NCBI GenBank assembly: GCA_018826645.1
Contig: JAHJZF010000059.1
Span: 1 to 9,988, forward strand
Direction: 5' to 3'
Source: Patescibacteria group bacterium
GTDB lineage: Bacteria; Patescibacteriota; Minisyncoccia; UBA6257; Colwellbacteraceae
Length of the DNA stretch: 9,988 bases
Below, piece after piece: positions 1-5,968 of the stretch. Within the stretch, counting starts at the first letter, position 1, and the number at the start of each line of letters is the position of its first letter. A program made the position numbers and the translations under genes. The notes beneath the pieces were generated by a model. That model saw only the letters and a program-made list of their open reading frames with translations. It was not told the DNA's origin and searched no databases.

Positions 1-515
1 AGATTGTCTTTAAAGCCGATATTCCCCTCAAATTCTACGTGAGTGAACTCTGGCAAATGCCTAAAATCAGCGGGTTCCATCCTAAAACTTTTTTCCCAAC
101 AATAGACTTTATCGATTTCTGGGTTAGTTATAGCAAATTCCAAGTAGAGTTGAGATGATTGCGTGAGAAAAGTCTTTTTATTGAAAAAATCTATTTCAAA
201 TGGATCTACGTCTGAAAGAATTGTTCCAGTTAGTGCTCCAGGAGAAGATATCATCCTTGTTGTGATTGGAAGATCAAATAAAAGAACCCGATTCTCTTCC
301 ATAAATCCGTTCGTTGCTTTAAAAACGCTATCCCATATTCTTATTTTCGCTGCCCATAATGGGGCGTCCTTTCTAATCGAGAAATGCCTTTTTGATAATT
401 CTTTTGGAGGAAGAATCCCGACAACGTTTTTAAAAGTCGGAGTGTTCTTGCCTCCGATATATCCTATCTCCCTATTTTTAGCTATATACGGACCAAGCAT
501 GCTTTCGTGAAGCAT
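1..515 (-). CDS. Class II aminoacyl-tRNA synthetase-like catalytic core (AspRS/AsnRS type), 3' end beyond window
   Basis: Partial: 171 codons are visible from ATG 515 to the window edge with no stop. The sequence reads as the class IIb (Asp/Asn/Lys) synthetase catalytic core. A motif-1-like helix and conserved proline lie at about residues 56-84 (LLFDLP). A substrate-pocket stretch resembling AspRS/AsnRS is at 106-124 (TFLTQSSQLY). Motif 2 is at 144-163 (FRMEP, then RHLPEFTHVEFE). The usual N-terminal OB-fold anticodon-binding domain of about 100 residues is missing, because the catalytic core begins within roughly 40 residues of the start. It may be a stand-alone paralogue (asparagine-synthetase-A-like or an amino acid activator) and not a true tRNA ligase. 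A second in-frame ATG at 500 fits better with a possible promoter (TTGAAA 534-539, 17-base spacer, TATGCT 511-516). There is no Shine-Dalgarno. Family assignment is firm; substrate is unknown. Confidence 0.75.
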   Translation of the reverse strand, partial: MLHESMLGPYIAKNREIGYIGGKNTPTFKNVVGILPPKELSKRHFSIRKDAPLWAAKIRIWDSVFKATNGFMEENRVLLFDLPITTRMISSPGALTGTILSDVDPFEIDFFNKKTFLTQSSQLYLEFAITNPEIDKVYCWEKSFRMEPADFRHLPEFTHVEFEGNIGFKDN

Positions 516-539
516 ATTGTTTTTATGGTTGTGTTTCAA
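511..539 (-). promoter_or_regulatory. Possible promoter of the synthetase-like gene
   Basis: On the minus strand TTGAAA (534-539) and TATGCT (511-516) are separated by 17 bases. Transcription would start near 504, leaving only a few bases before the ATG at 500. The -10 match is four of six, so this is a weak call. Confidence 0.3.
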
Positions 540-582
540 GCCAAGCTTGGTGATTCAGGCTAGTTTTATGATATCAAAACGA

Positions 583-631
583 CCCTCCTCTGTCAGTTTC
601 AACTGGTTGCTGGGGGTCTGGGAATCGAACC
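583..631 (-). repeat. Intergenic element copy A (T-arm-like box, hairpin, GAGGAGGG)
   Basis: On the minus strand it begins with GGTTCGATTCCC (620-631), four bases after the stop of the PNPOx-fold gene. CCCCCAGC follows, then a short hairpin CAGT-TGAA-ACTG, and GAGGAGGGT closes it. The same order of parts occurs in copies B and C, but the hairpin sequence here is different and shorter. It is not a full tRNA: the T-stem partner strand does not pair. Function unknown. Confidence 0.55.
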
Positions 632-635
632 GTAG

Positions 636-1112
636 TTAATGCAGGTGCACTTCCACTCGTACATCCGTCTTTGCATTAGGATCGTTCATCCAGACATTCG
701 TAGGCGTGAATTGATAGAAGCGATACACTTTACCGTCCAGAAGTTCTCGCAGAGCAGAAGCAAAGGCTTCTTTCATGTTCCTCCCATAGGGATACTTCTT
801 TGAGAAATAGGTTTTTGCAGCTAAGGGAATATTCTTGATGTTCGTTTCTTTAATTATCCCCTCTATCTGGAGGCCTACTCCCTCACCCACAGCTTGGTGA
901 GAATCGAATATAGCCACGACAGCTTCGTTATTTTTCTTTAAGTCAGAGGAATGTCTAGAATCAGGAAGTGAAACAAAATACATATTCCAGTTTTTATCAT
1001 GAGCATATGCCAAAGGTGCAACCCACGAACTTCCCTTTCCGTCAGAGGTGCCCAAAGTCATATATTGATTAGTCTCAATTATCTCGCGAGCCAGCTCATC
1101 TAGGTCTTTCAT
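636..1112 (-). CDS. Pyridoxamine 5'-phosphate oxidase-fold (split-barrel flavin-binding) protein
   Basis: 158 residues, a normal length for the small single-domain PNPOx-like family. Residues 17-70 show the typical split-barrel pattern: a first strand YMTLGTSD, then the WVAPLAYA strand, then MYFVSLPDSRHSSDLKKN, which in this family runs past the flavin phosphate site, and VVAIFD. The C-terminus (VYRFYQFTPTNVWM) matches the last barrel strand of the family. Proteins of this group bind FMN, F420 or haem and act as reductases or oxidases; the substrate cannot be told from sequence, and it should not be called PdxH. It has an extended -10 (TG-G-TAAAGT) exactly 6 bases before the ATG and no Shine-Dalgarno, so it is probably transcribed leaderless. 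It lies between intergenic elements A and B. Confidence 0.82.
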   Translation of the reverse strand: MKDLDELAREIIETNQYMTLGTSDGKGSSWVAPLAYAHDKNWNMYFVSLPDSRHSSDLKKNNEAVVAIFDSHQAVGEGVGLQIEGIIKETNIKNIPLAAKTYFSKKYPYGRNMKEAFASALRELLDGKVYRFYQFTPTNVWMNDPNAKTDVRVEVHLH

Positions 1113-1118
1113 ACTAAA

Positions 1119-1127
1119 ACTTTACCA
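1119..1127 (-). promoter_or_regulatory. Extended -10 promoter, PNPOx-fold gene
   Basis: TGGTAAAGT on the minus strand (TGn plus TAAAGT at 1119-1124), ending 6 bases before the ATG at 1112. Transcription would begin at or next to the A of ATG. No convincing -35 is seen; element B occupies that position. Confidence 0.45.
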
Positions 1128-1128
1128 C

Positions 1129-1197
1129 ACCCTCCTCGAGCGCACGAGAAGGCTATGCTCCTCGTGCTAGCACGACTAGGGTTTTAGGGATTCGAAC
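1129..1197 (-). repeat. Intergenic element copy B (T-arm-like box, palindrome/hairpin, GAGGAGGGT)
   Basis: Minus strand: the box GTTCGAATCCC (1187-1197) starts 16 bases after the stop of the kinase-like gene. CCCTAG follows, then the perfect 14-base palindrome TCGTGCTAGCACGA (1162-1175). GCACGAG/CTCGTGC arms (7 bp, loop 12) and CGCTCGAGGAGGGT come next. The palindrome, the arms and the closing block are identical to copy C; the loop and the linker differ. Confidence 0.7.
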
Positions 1198-1213
1198 GAT
1201 CTTCGAGCGCTAC

Positions 1214-1744
1214 TCATTTAATAAGCTCTACGACTTGGGCTACTGCCTCTTCAACAGAGAGGTCAGTACTATCAATTCTCTTGCTATTAACCCCGGCTAC
1301 TTCAGACATGAAGTCACCACTCTCGAGACACTTACTCAGGCCTTCGACTGAATGAATTTTCTTATATTCTTTACGTGAATCCTCTGTTACCCGCTTAAGC
1401 AGTTCTTCTCTATCACAGTAAATCTGTATGAATTGCAAATCAATATCTTGTCGCTTTGAAATCTCCTTGAGCTTGTCGATAAAAGGATTATCTGTCTTCT
1501 TGTCGTAAGCAAACGTGCAAATCACTCCACTGACCCGTCCTTGTTTAGCAGTTGCCTCTAATAAATCTAGCTTAAGTTGATGATTTAATTCATAGAATTC
1601 CGGCGTACCGAACTCAAGAAGCTCTTTAAGCAAATCTACCGTCAGATGATTATGGAACAGCCTATAACCGGTTACTTCAGCAACCTTCTTTGCAAGAGTT
1701 AGTTTGCCTGAGGCGGGCGCACCATAGAGTACGATAAGTTTCAT
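1214..1744 (-). CDS. P-loop nucleotide-kinase-like ATPase (AAA_33/shikimate-kinase-like fold)
   Basis: 176 residues. The Walker A motif is at 8-15 (GAPASGKL) right behind the first hydrophobic strand, as in small monomeric kinases. The segment FHNHLTVDLL (30-39) resembles the substrate-binding helix region of P-loop small-molecule kinases. A second core strand is VICTFAY (74-80). QIYCDREELLKRV (107-119) followed by basic residues resembles the last core strand and arginine-bearing lid. This suggests phosphoryl transfer from ATP to a small molecule or nucleotide, but the acceptor cannot be named. The TGA stop shows that TGA is not recoded here. An extended -10 lies 6 bases before ATG with no Shine-Dalgarno. 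The gene sits between elements B and C as a small accessory gene downstream of gyrB. Confidence 0.75.
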   Translation of the reverse strand: MKLIVLYGAPASGKLTLAKKVAEVTGYRLFHNHLTVDLLKELLEFGTPEFYELNHQLKLDLLEATAKQGRVSGVICTFAYDKKTDNPFIDKLKEISKRQDIDLQFIQIYCDREELLKRVTEDSRKEYKKIHSVEGLSKCLESGDFMSEVAGVNSKRIDSTDLSVEEAVAQVVELIK

Positions 1745-1750
1745 ATTCCA

Positions 1751-1759
1751 ATTTTATCA
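1751..1759 (-). promoter_or_regulatory. Extended -10 promoter, kinase-like gene
   Basis: TGATAAAAT on the minus strand, with hexamer TAAAAT at 1751-1756 and 6 bases to the ATG at 1744. This predicts a leaderless transcript. The -35 position lies in element C and is not consensus. Confidence 0.5.
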
Positions 1760-1765
1760 CATTCC

Positions 1766-1839
1766 ACCCTCCTCGAGCGCACGAGACCCATACGTCCCTC
1801 GTGCTAGCACGACCTGGCTGGGGGATAGGGCCTCGAACC
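1766..1839 (-). repeat. Intergenic element copy C (T-arm-like box, palindrome/hairpin, GAGGAGGGT)
   Basis: Minus strand: GGTTCGAGGCCC (1828-1839) overlaps the last base of the gyrB stop codon. CCCCCAGC follows, then the palindrome TCGTGCTAGCACGA (1799-1812), 7-bp arms GCACGAG/CTCGTGC, and GAGGAGGGT. It shares the CCCCCAGC block with copy A and the palindrome and arms with copy B. It fills the gap between gyrB and the next promoter. Confidence 0.7.
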
Positions 1840-3791
1840 TAAACGTCTAAGTTTCTTACAGAGTCAGCGTGGACTTGAATAAAATGCTTTCTGGGGGCCA
1901 CCTCATCACCCATTAGAATATCGAACATCCTATCTGCTTCTTTAGCATCTTCTATATTTATTTTTCTCATAGTGCGAGTCTCGGGATTCATTGTGGTATC
2001 CCAAAGCTGAATGGGGTTCATCTCTCCCAAACCTTTGTAGCGCTGAACGGAGACACTCTCGGCACCACCCATAGATTTGGTAATCTTTTCTCTTTCTTCT
2101 TCTGAATATGCATATTCGAAAGCCTTGCCTTTACGCACTTGATAGAGTGGTGGTTCGGCGACATAAAGATGGCCGGCGTCAATAATTTGGGGGAAATATC
2201 TGAAAAATAAGGTTAAGAGAAGCGTCATGATGTGGGCACCATCGACATCTGCATCAGTCATAATAATTACTTTGTGATAACGAAGTTTTGATAGGTCGAA
2301 CTCTTCTGCAATTGCAGTACCAAGAGCCACCACTAGAGCGGTAATTTCTTTGTTCGCTAAGATTTTATCTATTCTGTGTTTTTCGGCGTTTAAAACTTTA
2401 CCTCTTAAAGGCAAAATAGCTTGGAATTTTCTGTCTCTACCGGACTTCGCGCTACCGCCAGCACTGTCTCCCTCTACTATGAAGATCTCGGCGTCCTCTA
2501 CGGGAGTACTGGGCAAACAATCAGCGAGCTTGCCCGGAAGCGTAAGCCCATCGAGAATACCCTTTCTAAGAACCGTATCTTTAGCAGCCTTGGCAGCCAT
2601 ACGCGCTCTAGCCGCTAGATTTGCCTTCCCGACCATTGCCTTACCATCATTAGGATTTAATTCGAGAAAATCCTTCAAGGCTACGGACATAGCTGATTCA
2701 ACAGCAGTTCTCGCTTCGGCATTACCCAATCTGCCCTTCGTCTGCCCCTCAAATTGAGGGTCCCTTAATTTAACAGAGACCACAGCCGTTAATCCTTCCC
2801 TAACATCTTCGCCCGTTAAATTCTCCTCTCCTTTTTTAAGAAGATTGTTGAGCTTGGCATAATCATTGATGCTTTTGGTGAGGGCGCTTCGAAATCCAGT
2901 AAGATGCATTCCCCCGTCGATTGTATTGATACCATTGGCGAAAGAGAGCTCGCGAGTTTCTATGCCGTCTGTGTAGTTAAGAGCGACCTCGACATCGACT
3001 CCCTCTAACTCTTTCTGTACATAGAAAACCTTATTGTGGATTGGCTTGGAGCCATCTTCGTTCAAATAATCAACAAACGATTTTAATCCGCCATCAAATT
3101 GGAACCCATAATAAAATGGCACTTCTTCACGCTCATCCACAAATGCGACCCTGACGCCCTTGGTTAAATAAGCTCTCTGCCTGAACCTATCAATAATTTG
3201 TTTGCGGTCATATTCGAGGACAGAGAATACCTTGTCGTCTGGGATATATGTAATTCTTGTGCCATTTAGACCACACTTACCTACTTTTTTGACTTTCGCC
3301 TTCGGAACACCTCTTTCATATTCTTGAACATAAAGCTCTCCGTCTTTACAAACCTCCGCCTTCATATACTTGGAAAGAGCGTTCACCACAGACACGCCAA
3401 CGCCATGAAGCCCTCCCGAAACTTTATATGCCTCTCCGCCAAACTTACCACCGGCGTGCAGGGTGGTCATCACCGTCTCCAAGGCAGATTTCTTGGTCTG
3501 CTTGTGAATATCTACTGGTATTCCTCTACCGTTGTCCTTAACTGTTATGCTTCCGTCTTTATTCAGCTTCACAAAAATACTATCGGCAAAACCAGCCATC
3601 ACTTCGTCGATAGAGTTGTCGAAAACCTCCCACAGAATATGGTGTAAGCCCCTACTTTCCGTCGAACCGATATACATACCCGGCCTTTTGCGGACCGGAT
3701 CTAGACCTTCAAGAACTTGAATATCCTTAGCTGTATAGTCGCCATTTGTGGCTTTTTTTTCGGTTTTTTTAAGCGGTTTTTTGGCTGGCAT
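1839..3791 (-). CDS. gyrB: DNA gyrase subunit B (type IIA topoisomerase ATPase subunit)
   Basis: 650 residues from ATG 3791, the usual size of GyrB without the long E. coli-type insert. The GHKL ATPase domain has the catalytic glutamate and Mg-binding asparagine in WEVFDN (E55, N59), DNGRGIP at 86-92 and GGLHGVG at 126-132. The transducer domain follows. The TOPRIM domain has EGDSAGG starting at E440 and DADVD at 513-517, the metal-binding acidic residues. The C-terminal QRYKGLGEMNP...QLWDTTM is typical of GyrB and not ParE. With GyrA it introduces negative supercoils using ATP; GyrA is not in the window. The open frame extends 39 codons upstream to 3908, but that part is low-complexity, crosses the promoter and pheT terminator, and lacks family similarity. 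MPAKK (3791) is therefore the chosen start. It has a weak GAGG ribosome site about 14 bases upstream. Confidence 0.95.
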   Translation of the reverse strand: MPAKKPLKKTEKKATNGDYTAKDIQVLEGLDPVRKRPGMYIGSTESRGLHHILWEVFDNSIDEVMAGFADSIFVKLNKDGSITVKDNGRGIPVDIHKQTKKSALETVMTTLHAGGKFGGEAYKVSGGLHGVGVSVVNALSKYMKAEVCKDGELYVQEYERGVPKAKVKKVGKCGLNGTRITYIPDDKVFSVLEYDRKQIIDRFRQRAYLTKGVRVAFVDEREEVPFYYGFQFDGGLKSFVDYLNEDGSKPIHNKVFYVQKELEGVDVEVALNYTDGIETRELSFANGINTIDGGMHLTGFRSALTKSINDYAKLNNLLKKGEENLTGEDVREGLTAVVSVKLRDPQFEGQTKGRLGNAEARTAVESAMSVALKDFLELNPNDGKAMVGKANLAARARMAAKAAKDTVLRKGILDGLTLPGKLADCLPSTPVEDAEIFIVEGDSAGGSAKSGRDRKFQAILPLRGKVLNAEKHRIDKILANKEITALVVALGTAIAEEFDLSKLRYHKVIIMTDADVDGAHIMTLLLTLFFRYFPQIIDAGHLYVAEPPLYQVRKGKAFEYAYSEEEREKITKSMGGAESVSVQRYKGLGEMNPIQLWDTTMNPETRTMRKINIEDAKEADRMFDILMGDEVAPRKHFIQVHADSVRNLDV

Positions 3792-3823
3792 AATAAAAAA
3801 TAATTCCTCTTTTAAGTGTTTAA

Positions 3824-3852
3824 ATTGTACCAATTTAAAAGGGTAAAAACAA
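3824..3852 (-). promoter_or_regulatory. gyrB promoter
   Basis: Minus strand: TTGTTT (3847-3852), 17-base spacer, TACAAT (3824-3829). The predicted start is near 3817, giving a leader of about 26 bases that contains GAGG. Its -35 lies in the T-rich tail of the pheT terminator. Confidence 0.6.
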
Positions 3853-3854
3853 GT

Positions 3855-3887
3855 AAAAACAGGGCTAAAACACGCAGGTTTTAAGCC
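3855..3887 (-). terminator. Rho-independent-like terminator after pheT
   Basis: Minus strand hairpin GGCTTAAAAC (3878-3887) with GTTTTAGCC (3863-3871), one bulged T, 6-base loop, followed by CTGTTTTT. It begins about 30 bases after the pheT stop. Confidence 0.6.
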
Positions 3888-3917
3888 ACTTTTTAGACTT
3901 TTATACAATGCCTTCCC

Positions 3918-5819
3918 CTACCTTATTTCAAAAGGTATTTTTTTCTTAAGATGAGAGACTATTTTGTTGAATTCTTCCGTAACCTCTGAGTCTTTGAGAG
4001 TACGTTCATCCGACTGAAAAACGATTCTAAAAGTAAGATGTTTGGTATCGTAATAATCTATTAGGTCAACATCCACAACGTCCTTAACATTTGCCAATTC
4101 TATCTCCTGAAGAATCTCTCCGACACTTACCTCCTTCCTTAAAGATAAGGAGATGTCTCTCATAACTGCTGGATATTTAGAGATGGGCTGATATTCTCTT
4201 TCTCCTTGCTCTAGTTCCATCAATTCTTCTGCCTCCAATTCTGCCAGAGCACCATCTTTACCAATGTGCCAAATTCTACCAATTTTTTTATCTCCCACCT
4301 TGATAATAAGTTCATTTTTATCTGGCACTAACGAGTAGCCAATTAGACCCAATCCATTTAGGAGTTGTTCAACCGTACCCTTGAGCTCTAGGAAAGAAGA
4401 TTCTGGTTTGGACTTCATGCCGATGCCCAAAGCGAATCTTTCTCCAATATTTTTATCAAAGACACTCCCTATCTCAAAGATTCTGATATCTTTAAAGGAT
4501 TTAGAATTCTCTTTGAGATTTTTTCCCAGATTATCTGCGATGGATTTTCTAAGATATTTTTTGTCTTCCGCTAGGGGTTTTTCGAATTCGTAAGATAACT
4601 CATCTCCTTTTTCGGCAAATATATAATTGTAGACTTCCGTATAACCTATATTTGTTAAGATGCGCCGTAATTGATCTTTAAACAAAGTGATATCTTGTTC
4701 TTTGGCTGGCGCAATACTTATGTGCGGAGGCTGTGCTTCTAAATCGTTAATGCCGTAGAGACGCACAATCTCTTCCACTAAATCTTCGAAGATTTCGACG
4801 TCTCGACGAAGAGGAGGCACTTCGACCATAAACTCGTCTCGCTTACTTTTGCTTTTAAGGGCAATCTTCTTGAATCCTAATTTCTTGAGATATTCCCAAG
4901 CTTCATCTGATTTAAATTGAAGACCCGTGAGACTATTAAATTTATCTACATCAAATCCAATAATCTTTTTACTCTGTTTGTTTGGATATACATCTAAGCA
5001 ATCAACCAACTTAACTCCTGCTATTTCTTCAAGAAGAACTTTGGCCCGATTAAGTCCCATCTCAACTAATTCGGGACTTAAACCATGGGCGAACCTGATT
5101 GATGCATCTGTTACCAGATCTAGACGTCTGGAAGTTCTGTAAATCGCTACTTGGTCAAAATTAGCTGATTCTACAACAATTCTTTTCGTCTCAGAGCTAA
5201 CTTCGGCTGACTTGCCACCCTTAATACCTGCTATAGCTTGAGCCTGCTTACTATCGGCAATGACTATGTCGTCTTTGGTTAACTTGAAATCCTGCTCATC
5301 TATAGTTGTAATCTTCTCGCCTGCTTTTGCACGTCTTACTTGTATCGCTCCTTTTAGCTTGTCTGCATCAAATGCATGCATAGGTTGCCCAATTTCAAGC
5401 ATCACATAATTTAAGACGTCTACTATCGGATTTATGGGCCTAAGACCACAATCTGTCAGTATCTGCACCATCCATGATGGAGTCTTGTCTCGCTCGCCAA
5501 GCTCGAAGACACACGCGCCATAGCGTGGACAATCATCTTTATCGACAATCTTTATATCAACCAAGCCTTTAGGCCTGCTTGGAAAAACAGATGCCATTTT
5601 CGGTTCTGACAACTTCTTGCCCGTGATGATTGAATATTCTCTAGCCACTCCGAGATGCGAAGCTGAATCTGCATATCGATTGTGAGGAATCTCTGAATCA
5701 AAGGTGTTACCTACAATATCTTCTGATTCATACGCTCGCATAGTAAGCTCTTCCACCATCTTAGTCTTACTATCGACGTCTGGTACCAATCTTTTAATTG
5801 AGTTGTAAGAGAATTTCAT
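3918..5819 (-). CDS. pheT: Phenylalanyl-tRNA synthetase beta subunit, compact form without OB-fold tRNA-binding domain
   Basis: 633 residues against about 790-800 for usual bacterial PheT. The N-terminal MKF...TM.AYESEDIVG segment (1-37) jumps directly to the IPHNRYAD...LGVARE block (44-61, usually TPNRxD). The roughly 110-residue EMAP/Arc1p-like OB-fold between these is therefore absent. B3/B4 follows (CPRYGACVFE; NYVMLEIGQPMHAFD), the domain that carries editing in this family. B5 comes next (PPLRRDVEIFEDLVEEIVRLYG), then the catalytic-like B6-B7 module. The ferredoxin-like FDX-ACB anticodon-binding domain lies in roughly the last 92 residues (KYPAVMRDISL...). It forms the alpha2-beta2 enzyme with PheS. 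The TTAGGTG just upstream can serve as Shine-Dalgarno (AGG, 7 bases before ATG) but lies inside a long inverted repeat. No frameshift is seen. Confidence 0.95.
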   Translation of the reverse strand: MKFSYNSIKRLVPDVDSKTKMVEELTMRAYESEDIVGNTFDSEIPHNRYADSASHLGVAREYSIITGKKLSEPKMASVFPSRPKGLVDIKIVDKDDCPRYGACVFELGERDKTPSWMVQILTDCGLRPINPIVDVLNYVMLEIGQPMHAFDADKLKGAIQVRRAKAGEKITTIDEQDFKLTKDDIVIADSKQAQAIAGIKGGKSAEVSSETKRIVVESANFDQVAIYRTSRRLDLVTDASIRFAHGLSPELVEMGLNRAKVLLEEIAGVKLVDCLDVYPNKQSKKIIGFDVDKFNSLTGLQFKSDEAWEYLKKLGFKKIALKSKSKRDEFMVEVPPLRRDVEIFEDLVEEIVRLYGINDLEAQPPHISIAPAKEQDITLFKDQLRRILTNIGYTEVYNYIFAEKGDELSYEFEKPLAEDKKYLRKSIADNLGKNLKENSKSFKDIRIFEIGSVFDKNIGERFALGIGMKSKPESSFLELKGTVEQLLNGLGLIGYSLVPDKNELIIKVGDKKIGRIWHIGKDGALAELEAEELMELEQGEREYQPISKYPAVMRDISLSLRKEVSVGEILQEIELANVKDVVDVDLIDYYDTKHLTFRIVFQSDERTLKDSEVTEEFNKIVSHLKKKIPFEIR

Positions 5820-5958
5820 CCGGACACCTAATGAGCTTTTAGGTTCTCGACAGAGAACCTTTTTGGTTTACCTAATCTAATATCCATTTGTTTGTGTTTT
5901 TTGTATTTCGTGTTTTTCATATTCTTAACATTACGACAGAAGCTTATTAGGTGTCTGG
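5820..5958. repeat. Inverted-repeat structure between pheS and pheT
   Basis: The ends CCGGACACCTAATGAGCTT (5820-5838) and AAGCTTATTAGGTGTCTGG (5940-5958) are inverted repeats matching at 17 of 19 positions. Both differences become G-U pairs in plus-strand RNA but A-C mismatches in the pheST message. Inside is a perfect 8-bp hairpin AGGTTCTC-GACA-GAGAACCT (5841-5860) followed by TTTT on the plus strand, so it could stop plus-strand (antisense) transcription. In the pheST transcript the arm next to pheT contains the likely pheT ribosome site. It may be a regulatory RNA fold or a small MITE-like insertion. Confidence 0.65.
5828..5920 (-). CDS. Possible 30-residue basic small ORF between pheS and pheT
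   Basis: ATG 5920 to TAG 5828-5830, product MKNTKYKKHK...VENLKAH, with eight lysines and one phenylalanine. Its stop lies 8 bases before the pheT start, so translation would open the inverted repeat that can hide the pheT ribosome site. It has no clear Shine-Dalgarno. It is not a classic Phe attenuator peptide because it lacks a run of Phe codons. An A-rich spacer will often read as lysine-rich by chance, so this is a weak call. Confidence 0.22.
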   Translation of the reverse strand: MKNTKYKKHKQMDIRLGKPKRFSVENLKAH

Positions 5959-5968
5959 ATTCATGCCG

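Noticed and set aside
163..510. Plus-strand open frame of 115 codons
   Set aside because: It lies opposite the class II synthetase-like gene, whose minus-strand product carries clear family motifs. The plus product has none.
600..640. tRNA gene or tRNA fragment (GGTTCGATTCC and CCCCCAGC)
   Set aside because: The T-stem does not pair and no anticodon or D arm precedes it, because that position is occupied by coding sequence. Same for the boxes at 1187-1197 and 1828-1839.
583..1839. Integron attC sites between small genes
   Set aside because: The layout is cassette-like, but the ends do not match the attC core forms RYYYAAC and GTTRRRY, and no integrase is in the window.
3792..3908. 39-residue N-terminal extension of GyrB
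   Set aside because: It runs through the gyrB promoter and pheT terminator, lacks family similarity, and would give an unusual start; MPAKK at 3791 fits the family.
5820..5958. Phe attenuator with leader peptide
   Set aside because: The small ORF has only one Phe codon, and the structure lies between pheS and pheT, not before pheS.
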